From Paenibacillus mendelii (lineage in GTDB: Bacteria > Bacillota > Bacilli > Paenibacillales > Paenibacillaceae): DNA of 64,000 bases. Below, piece by piece: positions 44,701 to 52,313 of the stretch. The stretch spans positions 1-64,000 of the forward strand of contig NZ_JANHOF010000001.1 of the NCBI RefSeq assembly GCF_024498075.1. Reading direction: 5' to 3'. Under the pieces are notes generated by a model. It searched no databases. It was given only the letters and a program-made list of their open reading frames with translations, and had not been told where the DNA came from. The translations under genes and the position numbers were made by a program. Numbering within the stretch: position 1 is the stretch's first letter; every line of letters begins with the position of its first letter.

Positions 44701-45408
44701 TTCAATCAGGAATTCAGCCGTGACGTCGAGCCGATGGTCGGCGGACATGGTGATAATTACTATTATCAGCTGGCAGCCAATATCGCAAGGTTCAAAGGCA
44801 CAAACGCAGCGCAGCCAGCGGCCAAGGCGATCGGTGCCCGGATCGACAGCAAATTCAACGACTGGAAGGCGGTCCGTTCAAGCTATAAGGATGATTACGG
44901 CGATACGATGCACCGCAGCAACAAAGGATACGGCGATTACTTCTATGTTAATGAAACGGGCCGCAACGATCTGGTCGAGCAGCGTGTCACGCATGATAAG
45001 GACAATGCCTACTTCTACGTCAAGTCGAAGGACGCGCTGACTAGCCATACCGATCCGCATTGGATGCAGCTGTTCCTGAACACGGATGGAATTTATACGA
45101 CCGGCTGGCACGGCTATGACTATGTGGTGGGCGATTCAGCTGTCAGCGCTTCGAATACCTCGCTGCACCGTATGAATGCCGATGGCTCACTAACGTTCGT
45201 CGCCAACGTCTCTTATCGTTACAAGAACAACGAGCTGGAGCTTGCCATTCCGCTCACCAAACTCGGCTATCCCGCCAAAACGCGGACGTTCCAATTCGAC
45301 TTCAAATGGGCGGACAATATCCAGTCGTACGATATCACGGAATTTACGGTCAACGGCGACAGCGCGCCGAACAACCGGTTTAACTATCGATACACCGCTA
45401 CGAAATAA
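41713..45408 (+). CDS. Large secreted GH99/WbsX-like protein with four GQSF modules and CBM9-like tail
   Basis: A 1231-residue exoprotein: signal peptide (1-28, ending ASA), then four copies of the module also found at 7548-9959 and 31449-34259 (about 38-160, 178-300, 430-545 and 548-665). Copy 1 reads LGQSFTAPRAFDVVLISTPTW ... GAYYVEMSDPVGPIGWWT. A Pro/Ala/Ser-rich linker lies between copies 2 and 3 (about 310-400). The barrel (about 700-1035) has FVGIFYHTWHG, RKHAQMLTDIGVDAVIFDESN and GWNEWTAGR. The tail (about 1038-1231) resembles a CBM9-like domain. It looks richer in G+C than its neighbours, hinting at a separate origin. It is probably exported freely, unlike the lipoprotein paralogue. 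Confidence 0.85.
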   Translation: MNRKQWLTVLLVMALAFPLLHALPASAAYEDVLVPTGDPWTPVQMENGITLGQSFTAPRAFDVVLISTPTWNKADSGFTFTLRSDNPEGAVLFTKIIPNAVDGQTAIDLPEELAPGAYYVEMSDPVGPIGWWTKPDLYAGGTAYTSGTAVPSQDRSIVLRSAGGGVQPPVEFIYEDIFVPHAGSMNPVMLVDGEPIGQDFLAARPFNQLTLAAPTWTQADSGFTFTLYKDGPSGKPVFTTDVHNARDNRTDLFLPEQPPGRYYAEMSNPVGAIGWWTRTDDDAYAGGIAYLNGKALTGADRAIVARLVEEQTTAEEPAFVPHACPAPAASPSLTAAPQIEHPEPPVPMEATTYDVQSDMASENAADGSDTSTAARSGGGMESGAGRYLKPPRHYEALHMLVSRGTSAFDLSNTPVYTDRPIIPSGQTGSLDSVGSEGSLGQEFVTTSPIAGLKLDASLSGTGASTALTVRQGGPTGAIIYCGTVDAQSAGGTITFPSQPEGRYYVEMSQPQGSAGWTTYSDVYAKGTAYLNGTIVPGSDRGVSSVHEVGNSLGQSFQAVEPFNQLLVPLQHAASDVEVRLYYRGTDERADNVLMINAKLEKLNRKWAYVRVGDQPAGRYYVEFTSKGSGTVRFPIADDSYSGGEAYRYGEPWAGHDVVLAYARSGEPTMEWDTNSGAWIAVDDLGRQTTGSPTSSDQANEKFVGIFYHTWHGQHGSGGPYDISKITAQDPSAITNADSPLWGPMFTAHHWGESVFGYYLSDDEFVIRKHAQMLTDIGVDAVIFDESNNVSYKSIYMKLLRVYREIRLEGGKTPQVIFLTPFGNSSKVVEELYDNLYGAGLFEDLWFQWDGKPIIMANPDTLDAKYKDFFTVRRPQASYFAGPQTANSWGWLEVAPQHGFYDEDGNIEEVTVGVAQNSVNGRLSTFTEEGATGRSFHNGQSPTEPYPTAQGLNFQEQWDRALELDPEFVFVTGWNEWTAGRYAEWNGVSLPVMFVDQFNQEFSRDVEPMVGGHGDNYYYQLAANIARFKGTNAAQPAAKAIGARIDSKFNDWKAVRSSYKDDYGDTMHRSNKGYGDYFYVNETGRNDLVEQRVTHDKDNAYFYVKSKDALTSHTDPHWMQLFLNTDGIYTTGWHGYDYVVGDSAVSASNTSLHRMNADGSLTFVANVSYRYKNNELELAIPLTKLGYPAKTRTFQFDFKWADNIQSYDITEFTVNGDSAPNNRFNYRYTATK

Positions 45409-45430
45409 GCGCCTTCTACAGGTGCAGCAG

Positions 45431-45463
45431 CGCCCCTGCCGGCTTGCCGGTCAGGGGCGTTAT
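45431..45463 (+). terminator. Terminator of the large secreted protein gene
   Basis: Stem CGCCCCTG/CAGGGGCG (45431-45438 with 45452-45459) with an inner CCGG pair, followed by TTATT. Confidence 0.8.
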
Positions 45464-45486
45464 TCATGCACGCAAACCGTGATTCC

Positions 45487-45948
45487 TTAACGGTTAACAT
45501 GGGCATCTGGCGCTTTGTCCGCTACGAGATTCAAGACGACGTTATGCTCGAGAAGAGCCTTCAGTCCGCAGAGAACAATTGTGAAGCCTTCCGTGGAATC
45601 GATGGCTTGCCTAACGATGTCATCCCCTTCCCCCATAAACCCGGTGTTTGTAATCGAGACATACGTTTCGTTCTCAGTATGCGGTGTGAAGATCCACTCG
45701 ACCCTGCTTCCGAAATCGATAAGGATTCGCTTGTTCTTCTCGATTTCCAGTACTTCAACCTCTGCGGAAGCGCCGTACATCTCCCAATCCCATTGGACGC
45801 GTTTGCCCGCTTCTAATCGTCCACTGCTTTTAGTAAACCAGAATTTGGTAGTAATCGCCGGGTCGATAAAAGCCTCAAATACCTCATCAACTGGTTTTCT
45901 GATGAGCATTTGGGCTTGTACAACCGGTTCTTCATGAATGGTTTTCAT
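45487..45948 (-). CDS. SRPBCC/AHSA1-type protein
   Basis: The 153-residue protein shows the AHSA1 fold pattern: AQMLIRKPVDEVFEAFIDPAITTKFWF at the start, GKRVQWDWEMYG in the middle and EGFTIVLCGLKALLEH near the end. Such proteins form a hydrophobic pocket for lipids or small ligands and occur beside many regulators. GGAGGA precedes the ATG. It is monocistronic here; no partner ArsR regulator is present. Confidence 0.85.
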   Translation of the reverse strand: MKTIHEEPVVQAQMLIRKPVDEVFEAFIDPAITTKFWFTKSSGRLEAGKRVQWDWEMYGASAEVEVLEIEKNKRILIDFGSRVEWIFTPHTENETYVSITNTGFMGEGDDIVRQAIDSTEGFTIVLCGLKALLEHNVVLNLVADKAPDAHVNR

Positions 45949-46142
45949 CCTATATCCTCCTTTCAGGTACCTGTCTGTACTTATTTTAGCATAAACCTCG
46001 TCATCCAGATTTCTTATCGATTGCTCCTATATCTTGCTCTCGAGCACCTTCAGGCGCGTGAATCAATGTTCCTTGAATGTCCGATTGCATGCTGCATGAA
46101 TGAACCGCAGCAGCGCGACTAAATCAGTTAAACGTGCAGCAC

Positions 46143-46173
46143 AAGAACCTACCATATAGAGCGATAGGTTCTT
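46143..46173 (-). terminator. Hairpin after the diguanylate cyclase gene
   Basis: Arms AAGAACCTA and TAGGTTCTT (46143-46151 with 46165-46173), 8 bases past the stop codon. The T tract is weak on the minus strand. Confidence 0.5.
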
Positions 46174-46180
46174 GTTCTTG

Positions 46181-47182
46181 TCAAGGATGGTTGGCATGAA
46201 ACTGCTCATTCAAGTCCATGATGTGTGTCACGCGGTTCCGGCCGTTTTCTTTAGAAGCATAAAGGGCTTGGTCGGCTTTTTTCAGTATTGTTGTATCCGT
46301 GTCCGCAGAAGTAAACGTAGCAATGCCTATGCTCACCGTGATGCTGCCCGTTTCCCAAGCCGATTGGGTTACCGCTTGCCGTAGAATCTCTGCCTTCATC
46401 TTCGACTCTGCAGCATCCATAGTCGGTAAGATCAGCACGAACTCTTCCCCGCCGTATCGGGCAACGATATCCACCTTACGAGAATGAGATTTTAATATAA
46501 CGGCTAATTTCTCTAATACATAATCGCCCATCTGATGGCCCCAGTTATCATTCACCTTTTTAAAATGATCGATGTCGACGATAAAAAGGGAAAAAGGGAC
46601 TCCAGCTTGGTTATATTGCATGATTTGTTCTTCTAGCTGTTCTTGGAAAAACCGTCTATTCTTCAATCCGGTGAGCTTGTCGGTAACGGACAGTTCGACT
46701 AAAACAGCATTCATCTCCATCAGTTCTTGCTGCTTCTGTTCAATTTCCATATGAATTTGTTTCAGCTTCGTGAGTGCCAGGTCCTTCTCCCAGTACGCCT
46801 CTTCGATTTGTTTTTTGGCCGAGCGAAGCTCGAGCTCATAATCGATGCGCTTGCCCATCTGCACCAATACACAATCGATAACCTCCGCGCCTTCACTCTC
46901 ATACCGTTTTCCATTTAGGATATAAGGAATCGATTGCCCATTGCGATCCTTTAAACTGATAAACAGCTCTTCCACATGTCCATTCAGATTGATATAAGGG
47001 TAAAAGTAGGAATGAAAGATCAGCTTATTGGGTGTAGACATCATGGATTCCAAATGCTTCGTGACCAGATCCTCCCGTGCATATCCCATCTTATCCAGGA
47101 AGGTTTGATTCACTTCGGTAACTATTCCTTCGGGCGTAATGGAAATATATCCGCAAGGCGCGAAGTTCAAACGTTCATCCAT
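46181..47182 (-). CDS. PAS-GGDEF diguanylate cyclase coupled to an RsbQ-like hydrolase
   Basis: The 333-residue protein has an N-terminal PAS domain (about 5-115, GYISITPEGIVTEVNQTFLDKMGYAREDL), a coiled coil (about 118-165) and a C-terminal GGDEF domain with DIDHFKKVNDNWGHQMGD and the active-site GGEEF. The I-site position before GGEEF cannot be confirmed by eye. It has no membrane helix. It lies 42 bases downstream of an rsbQ homologue. In B. subtilis RsbQ acts with RsbP, a PAS-phosphatase; here the phosphatase is replaced by a cyclase, so the hydrolase probably feeds a PAS ligand that controls c-di-GMP synthesis. Confidence 0.92.
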   Translation of the reverse strand: MDERLNFAPCGYISITPEGIVTEVNQTFLDKMGYAREDLVTKHLESMMSTPNKLIFHSYFYPYINLNGHVEELFISLKDRNGQSIPYILNGKRYESEGAEVIDCVLVQMGKRIDYELELRSAKKQIEEAYWEKDLALTKLKQIHMEIEQKQQELMEMNAVLVELSVTDKLTGLKNRRFFQEQLEEQIMQYNQAGVPFSLFIVDIDHFKKVNDNWGHQMGDYVLEKLAVILKSHSRKVDIVARYGGEEFVLILPTMDAAESKMKAEILRQAVTQSAWETGSITVSIGIATFTSADTDTTILKKADQALYASKENGRNRVTHIMDLNEQFHANHP

Positions 47183-47224
47183 TATCTTATTTCCTTTCAA
47201 TTATGTATCAACATGTCAATTTCA

Positions 47225-48016
47225 TCATAGAAATTCATTTATTAACCGAACCGTTTCCTGCGGATGGCTGATATGCGGATAATGACCCTTGGCCTCCATT
47301 AATCGAAGCGTACTGTTCTTCAGGTGTCTATGTAAATAATGACCTACTTCAATCGGTACGATGCTGTCATCCGAGCATTGCATGATGAGTGTGGGAACTG
47401 TGGATTTGGACAGCTCTTTCCGATGATCCGATAAAAATGTCACTTCCGCAAATTCCCTCGCAATAACGGGATCCGCCGAGATAAAGCTTCGTTCCAGTTG
47501 TTTGGTCAGCGAAGGATCGGGATGATTCATGGCAAGCGGCGCCAGGAAGCTCGCCCATCCCGCGAAATTCATCTCCATCATGTCGAGCAATTCCGTAATA
47601 TCGCTTCGATCGAAGCCTCCGAAATAATTGTCACCCTCGTTCAAATAACGCGGTGAGGGTCCAACCATGATCAATTTATCAAAATAATCAGGCCGCGCAA
47701 TAGAGGCAAGCATCCCAACCATCGAACTGACCGAATGGCCAATGAATATAATGCCGCTCAGCTTTAACGATTCAATAACATCCAGAACATCCTGCACATA
47801 TCCTTGAAAGGTACGGTATTTCTCGGATGTATAGGCGGATAAATCCGAGTTTCCTGAACCGACATAGTCAAATAGAACGATTCGATAGCTTTTCTCGAAT
47901 GAAGGCGTGATGTATTGCCACATGTTCTGATCACACCCAAATCCATGCGCAAACATGAGGGTGCGTTCACCTTCCCCGATCACTTTCACATTATTCCGTA
48001 TCATAACATCGTCCAT
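47225..48016 (-). CDS. rsbQ: RsbQ-like alpha/beta hydrolase
   Basis: A 263-residue alpha/beta hydrolase closely resembling B. subtilis RsbQ along its length: FAHGFGCDQNMWQYITPSF, RIVLFDYVGSGNSDLSAY, DVLDVIESLKL, MVGPSPRYLNEGDNYFGGF, SADPVIAREFA and HPQETVRLI. The catalytic Ser95 (GHSVSSM), the Asp in QCSDDSIVP and the His in GHYPH are all present. RsbQ activates the PAS domain of its partner, most likely by supplying a hydrophobic ligand. GAGGGAG precedes the ATG. It is the first gene of the pair with the PAS-GGDEF protein. Confidence 0.92.
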   Translation of the reverse strand: MDDVMIRNNVKVIGEGERTLMFAHGFGCDQNMWQYITPSFEKSYRIVLFDYVGSGNSDLSAYTSEKYRTFQGYVQDVLDVIESLKLSGIIFIGHSVSSMVGMLASIARPDYFDKLIMVGPSPRYLNEGDNYFGGFDRSDITELLDMMEMNFAGWASFLAPLAMNHPDPSLTKQLERSFISADPVIAREFAEVTFLSDHRKELSKSTVPTLIMQCSDDSIVPIEVGHYLHRHLKNSTLRLMEAKGHYPHISHPQETVRLINEFL

Positions 48017-48127
48017 TTCCCAAACTCCCTCTTTGAATAACTTTCCCCTATTATAACGATATCCTCTTAGGAAATCCTCTAGAATTCTTAAAGTTCATTA
48101 CATAGATATCCAAATAAATAACAAAAA

Positions 48128-48150
48128 AATCACGCCACGGAGGCGTGATT
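48128..48150 (-). terminator. Terminator after the HemG-type gene
   Basis: Stem AATCACGCC/GGCGTGATT with seven T on the minus strand, 40 bases past the stop codon. Confidence 0.88.
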
Positions 48151-48188
48151 GGTTGTTAATGGTTAAATATGGTTATTGCAATTCGTTC

Positions 48189-49574
48189 TTACAGCCGTTC
48201 TACAATCCGCCGCGCGGTTTGCTCGCCATTCATAATACAATCCGGAATACCTACTCCATAATAGGAGCAACCGGCAAGAAATACGTTAGGATAGTTATCG
48301 GCCAGTTTATTTTCCAGTGATTTCACGGTTTGGGGATGCTTCAAATGATAATTGGGCATCGTTTCATGCCACTTGGTCACTTCGAACGAAATCGGCCCTT
48401 CCGTTATACCGAGGCTGTCTTCAATATCTTGCCTTGCTACCTGCAGAAGCTCGTCTTCCGACATAATCCGGAGCTGGTCATAATCGCGGCAAGTGCTTTT
48501 ATAGAAAAGCCTTACCAGCAGCTGCTTGTGCTCCGAGGTATGATCCCATTTGCGGCTTGTCCACGTGCAGGCGTTGCACCTCAGATCGCTGCCTTCCGAG
48601 ACGATAAAGCCTGTCCCATCCTTGGGCAGCTCGCTGTCAGGAATGTCATAGCCAAGATAGATGCTGATCATGGAGCTGTTCTTCAACTGGTTAAAGTCCT
48701 CATCCAAGCTCTCATCGTGAAGAAGGCGCTGGGCCACAGGATGCAGTGTGCTCAGCACGATGAAATCCGCTGTAAGCTCTTCCTTATTGGAAAGAGAGAC
48801 GGTATACCGTTCCTGACCCTTCTCAATGTTGTCCGCTTGAACACCGGAATAGATATCGACATCGGTCATCCGCTCCGCCAAACGGTCAATTAAGCAGGAT
48901 ACCCCCTTCTTGAAGGATAGAAATTTCTTGTCTCCCGTTGCTTGGAACCGTTGTTTATTCGCTTCTAAACCTCGAATGATGCTTCCGTATTCATTCTTGT
49001 AATCGATCAAATAAGGGAGTGTCGATGCAATCGTTAAATCCTGCAGCTGCCCGGAGTATACACCGGACAAAACCGGAGAGATTTGTTTCTCGACCAGCTC
49101 TTCTCCCAGAAAATGCTTCAGGAAGTCGCCGATGGAATCCTCCTTCGTAAACGTTTCGTTCGGTATGTAGAAATCCTTCAACGCGTCAACCTTTCCCTGC
49201 GCCGAAACCAGATCAGTTGTCGCTAATGATTCCAGACTCATTGGAATGCCGAACACCGCATCCTTCGGAATTTGCTTCAATACACCATCGGTATGAATAT
49301 ACGAGATGCCGGTCGCATTATACACAACGTCGTCCTGGAGATCCAGCTCTTCCAGGAAAGGAGCGACATTCGTTTTACGCGCGACGATCGAGTCCGCCCC
49401 TGTCTCCATAATAAAATCACCTTCATGAACGGTTCTGATTTTACCGCCTAAGGCAACATTTGCTTCCACCAATACCACTTTTACGTCCTTTGCTTGGTCC
49501 CGCAGCATCTTCTGAAGATAGTAAGCTGTCGATAACCCGGTGATCCCTCCGCCAATAACTGCGATTGTTTTCAA
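48189..49574 (-). CDS. hemG: Coproporphyrinogen III/protoporphyrinogen oxidase (HemG/HemY type)
   Basis: A 461-residue FAD enzyme: the dinucleotide-binding GGGITGLSTAYYL at the N-terminus, EANVALGGKIRTV, GADSIVARK, the mid-region SPVLSGVYSGQLQDLTIASTLPYL and the C-terminal FAD motif NVFLAGCSYYGVGIPDCIMNGEQTA. This is the Gram-positive oxygen-dependent oxidase of haem synthesis (HemY/CgoX). A TTG start (49574) follows GGGAGG by about 10 bases. It stands apart from other haem genes, 55 bases downstream of the TetR regulator gene on the same strand, so it may be under that regulator. A strong terminator follows. Confidence 0.93.
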   Translation of the reverse strand: MKTIAVIGGGITGLSTAYYLQKMLRDQAKDVKVVLVEANVALGGKIRTVHEGDFIMETGADSIVARKTNVAPFLEELDLQDDVVYNATGISYIHTDGVLKQIPKDAVFGIPMSLESLATTDLVSAQGKVDALKDFYIPNETFTKEDSIGDFLKHFLGEELVEKQISPVLSGVYSGQLQDLTIASTLPYLIDYKNEYGSIIRGLEANKQRFQATGDKKFLSFKKGVSCLIDRLAERMTDVDIYSGVQADNIEKGQERYTVSLSNKEELTADFIVLSTLHPVAQRLLHDESLDEDFNQLKNSSMISIYLGYDIPDSELPKDGTGFIVSEGSDLRCNACTWTSRKWDHTSEHKQLLVRLFYKSTCRDYDQLRIMSEDELLQVARQDIEDSLGITEGPISFEVTKWHETMPNYHLKHPQTVKSLENKLADNYPNVFLAGCSYYGVGIPDCIMNGEQTARRIVERL

Positions 49575-49629
49575 AGAGACTCTACCTCCCTTTCCTAACC
49601 TGTTTCCGTATGCCTATCACAATTCCATT

Positions 49630-50511
49630 TTACTTCAAACAGACGAGCCTTTCTAATTGCTTCACAATATATTGTAGCTCATGCTCCTTACCGATAAAAT
49701 CCAACAAAGCATGAACGATGACCGCTTTCGGCTTGTCGTTATCGAGTTCCCCCTGAAGCAGCGCAATTGCATCGCTCAGCTCGGCTTTACGAAAATTCGT
49801 TGTTGGCAGCTCTTTTAATGTGGATGACAAATCATCTAACAGGCTCGTCCGGTACGCAGCGATTGAGATCTTCTTCCCTGCCATCTCACATTGCATATAT
49901 TCGTTCATCAATGCTTCCTGCAGAATCGGCTTTGTCTTCTTCTGTACAAGACATGCAGCCATTTCTTCTACGCGATCCACGATATACCCCGCAACCTCTT
50001 TCACATTCAGCGGTTTATTCTCGAATAGGAGAAGAAATATAAACTCTCTTACAATTCCATTATAGATCATAACCAGATCCCAAATATAATGTCCGATATC
50101 TTCGCCAAGTAAACGAGTCAAGCCATCCTTGCTGAATTTCAAATGAGATGCCCGCAGGCGAAGAAAATAGGGGGAAAAATCGCCATTCGAGTCTTTCAGT
50201 TCCTTAATATCATGCATGACGAATTTATTGTTCAGAAAAAACTTGAAATGACATTCGGTCTCCAGAATGAACACCTCGCGCGGGGATCGCGAAGCGTCGG
50301 ATCGAATGCTTTCAATTTCAGTTTCCAACGCAATATGCTGTGAATCGTGAAAAGCTACATACAAGTCTTCCTTCGATTGAAAAAATTTATATAAGGATCC
50401 TTTGGCAATTCCACAATCATCTGCGATTTCTTGTATGGAGGTTGCCGCATAGCCTTGCAATGAAAAATGCCGTGATGCGGATTCCATAATTTTTTGCCTG
50501 ATGATGCTCAA
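49630..50511 (-). CDS. TetR/AcrR-family transcriptional regulator
   Basis: 293 residues, long for the family. The N-terminal helix-turn-helix (TSIQEIADDCGIAKGSLYKFFQSKEDLY) is typical; the C-terminal ligand part is helical and unassigned. It starts at a TTG behind GAGGGGG and is divergent from the DHA2 exporter. The palindrome at 50570-50619 between the two genes is a strong candidate for its site. It probably represses the exporter, itself and perhaps the HemG-type gene downstream. Confidence 0.9.
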   Translation of the reverse strand: MSIIRQKIMESASRHFSLQGYAATSIQEIADDCGIAKGSLYKFFQSKEDLYVAFHDSQHIALETEIESIRSDASRSPREVFILETECHFKFFLNNKFVMHDIKELKDSNGDFSPYFLRLRASHLKFSKDGLTRLLGEDIGHYIWDLVMIYNGIVREFIFLLLFENKPLNVKEVAGYIVDRVEEMAACLVQKKTKPILQEALMNEYMQCEMAGKKISIAAYRTSLLDDLSSTLKELPTTNFRKAELSDAIALLQGELDNDKPKAVIVHALLDFIGKEHELQYIVKQLERLVCLK

Positions 50512-50536
50512 TCGGATTCCCCCTCTTAAATTGTGA

Positions 50537-50564
50537 TTGACTTTGAATTGTAATGAAGTAAAAT
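50537..50564 (+). promoter_or_regulatory. Promoter of the DHA2 exporter
   Basis: -35 TTGACT (50537-50542) and -10 TAAAAT (50559-50564), spacer of 16. Transcription should begin at the edge of the palindrome at 50570. Confidence 0.7.
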
Positions 50565-50569
50565 AAAGG

Positions 50570-50619
50570 ATACCATTTGACTGACTGGTTTTTCAAAAAA
50601 ACAGTTAGTCAAATGGTAT
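50570..50619. promoter_or_regulatory. Palindromic operator for the TetR regulator
   Basis: Inverted repeat of 18 bp with one mismatch: ATACCATTTGACTGACTG (50570-50587) and CAGTTAGTCAAATGGTAT (50602-50619), 14 bases apart. It covers the predicted start region of the exporter gene, so binding would block transcription. In RNA it can also form a hairpin in the leader. Confidence 0.75.
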
Positions 50620-50660
50620 TGCGTTTATTCTGTTTCGTCAAGGAGAGGAAGCCCACACTT

Positions 50661-52157
50661 ATGTCTACGCCAAGCACCGCTGTACCAGAAGGAACCCCGC
50701 CTGAATTTTCAATTAAGGCGCTCATTATGCCCCTTATGGCTGTGATCATCGGGATGATTATGGTTATTCTGGACAGCACAGTCGTTAATGTTGCTATTCC
50801 AAATCTGCAGGAGTACTTCGACACCTCACTCAAAACCATACAATGGACCATTACAGGCTATACCCTATCTCTGGCTGCCGTTATCCCATTAGCCGGCTGG
50901 TTAACGGATAAGTTCGGAGCCAAACAGGTCTTTCTGATCACAATTGCACTATTCACGCTCGGATCGGTGCTTTGTGCGGTCGCTCAAACCTCGGAGCAGC
51001 TCGTTCTCTTTCGGATCATTCAAGGTCTGGGCGGCGGGATGGTTTCGCCCATCGGAATGGCTATGATCTTCAAGCTCTCCCCGCCCGATAAGAGAGGCTC
51101 CGTTATGGCTATGCTTGGCGTCCCCATGCTGCTTGCACCGGCTGCCGGTCCTATTCTATCCGGATGGCTCATTGGTATTGCGTCATGGCACTGGATCTTC
51201 CTGATTAATCTGCCCATTGGTATTGCGGCATTGTTAGTTGGGATCAAATACTTACCGGTCATCGAGCGGCACAAAACTCCTGCTCTTGACATCTTGGGAA
51301 TGATCTTAGCGCCAATCGCGTTCTCCATGCTGGCATTCGGGATGAGCGAAGGCGGTGTAGACTGGACCTCTACCCGCACATTGACAGGGTTAATTGTCGG
51401 TGGAGTCGCGCTGATCATATTTATCTTCGTCGAGCTTCGCCAGAAACAACCGCTGCTTGAGCTTCGCGTATTCGGTTCTTCCGATTTCACCAGAGGCGTC
51501 TTCTTATCGTGGATTTCTCAAATTTCACTCATGGGCTCCATTCTCATGGTTCCTTTATTCTTGCAGACTCTACTGGGTTATACGGCATTAGAAAGCGGGT
51601 TAACGACACTCCCTATGGCACTGGGATCCTGTATTTTCATGCCGATCGGAGGCAGGCTATTCGATAAAATAGGAGCTCGCCCGCTTGCTTTCATTGGGTT
51701 GATCGTTATTTCCACCGCATTATTCCTATTATCTCAAGTCGACCTCAATAGCACAAGGATGACGATGATGCTGCCGCTGAGTATGATGGGAGCCGGGATG
51801 GGCTTATCCATGATGGCGATCAATACGCATGTATTGAATTCTGCTCCGCGCAGGCTTGTCAGCCGGGTCACGCCTCTTACTACCGCTACCCAGCAAGTCG
51901 TGATGTCATTTGCCATTGCAGGATTAACAGGCTACTTAACTTCCCGTACCACTCACCATATGGCTGAAGCGGGAGCTAATGCGAATCTCGCTCAGAGCTC
52001 GGCAGCCGGGTTTGGCGATATTTTCTTTCTCACCGCTTGCATCGCTGCCTTCGGCGTACTCGTAAGCCTCACCCTTCGCAAACCGAAGTTGAGGGAAGAG
52101 CTTGAATGGGATGGTGTATCTGAGAAACCGGATGCCAAGATGATGATGGGACATTAA
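50661..52157 (+). CDS. MFS drug exporter, DHA2 family (EmrB/QacA type)
   Basis: A 498-residue protein with 14 membrane helices. Family marks: VILDSTVVNVAIPNLQEYF in helix 1, WTITGYTLSLAAVIPLAGWLTDKFGAKQVF (motif A region) and FRIIQGLGGGMVSPIGMAMIF; motif C is GVPMLLAPAAGPILSGWL. It exports toxic, usually cationic or lipophilic, compounds by proton antiport. The ATG at 50661 follows AGGAGAGG. It is divergent from its TetR regulator with a palindrome in between and is followed by a strong terminator. Confidence 0.93.
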   Translation: MSTPSTAVPEGTPPEFSIKALIMPLMAVIIGMIMVILDSTVVNVAIPNLQEYFDTSLKTIQWTITGYTLSLAAVIPLAGWLTDKFGAKQVFLITIALFTLGSVLCAVAQTSEQLVLFRIIQGLGGGMVSPIGMAMIFKLSPPDKRGSVMAMLGVPMLLAPAAGPILSGWLIGIASWHWIFLINLPIGIAALLVGIKYLPVIERHKTPALDILGMILAPIAFSMLAFGMSEGGVDWTSTRTLTGLIVGGVALIIFIFVELRQKQPLLELRVFGSSDFTRGVFLSWISQISLMGSILMVPLFLQTLLGYTALESGLTTLPMALGSCIFMPIGGRLFDKIGARPLAFIGLIVISTALFLLSQVDLNSTRMTMMLPLSMMGAGMGLSMMAINTHVLNSAPRRLVSRVTPLTTATQQVVMSFAIAGLTGYLTSRTTHHMAEAGANANLAQSSAAGFGDIFFLTACIAAFGVLVSLTLRKPKLREELEWDGVSEKPDAKMMMGH

Positions 52158-52173
52158 ACGTTATCGATTTATC

Positions 52174-52209
52174 AGAGGGTTGAGCAGATCTTACTGCTCA
52201 ACCCTCTTT
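52174..52209 (+). terminator. Terminator of the DHA2 exporter gene
   Basis: Perfect 14-bp stem AGAGGGTTGAGCAG/CTGCTCAACCCTCT followed by TTTTC. Confidence 0.92.
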
Positions 52210-52234
52210 TCATTGCTCGGACAAATAAGAGAAG

Positions 52235-52273
52235 AGCACCTCAACATAGACTAATCGTCTACATGGAGGTGCT
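52235..52273 (-). terminator. Hairpin downstream of the catalase gene
   Basis: Arms AGCACCTC/GAGGTGCT (52235-52242 with 52266-52273) with an inner TAGAC/GTCTA pair. It ends the minus-strand catalase transcript; the T tract is weak. Confidence 0.6.
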
Positions 52274-52313
52274 TTCAATTAATTTGTATGATGTGTAAGC
52301 GAGTTTAGTAAAT

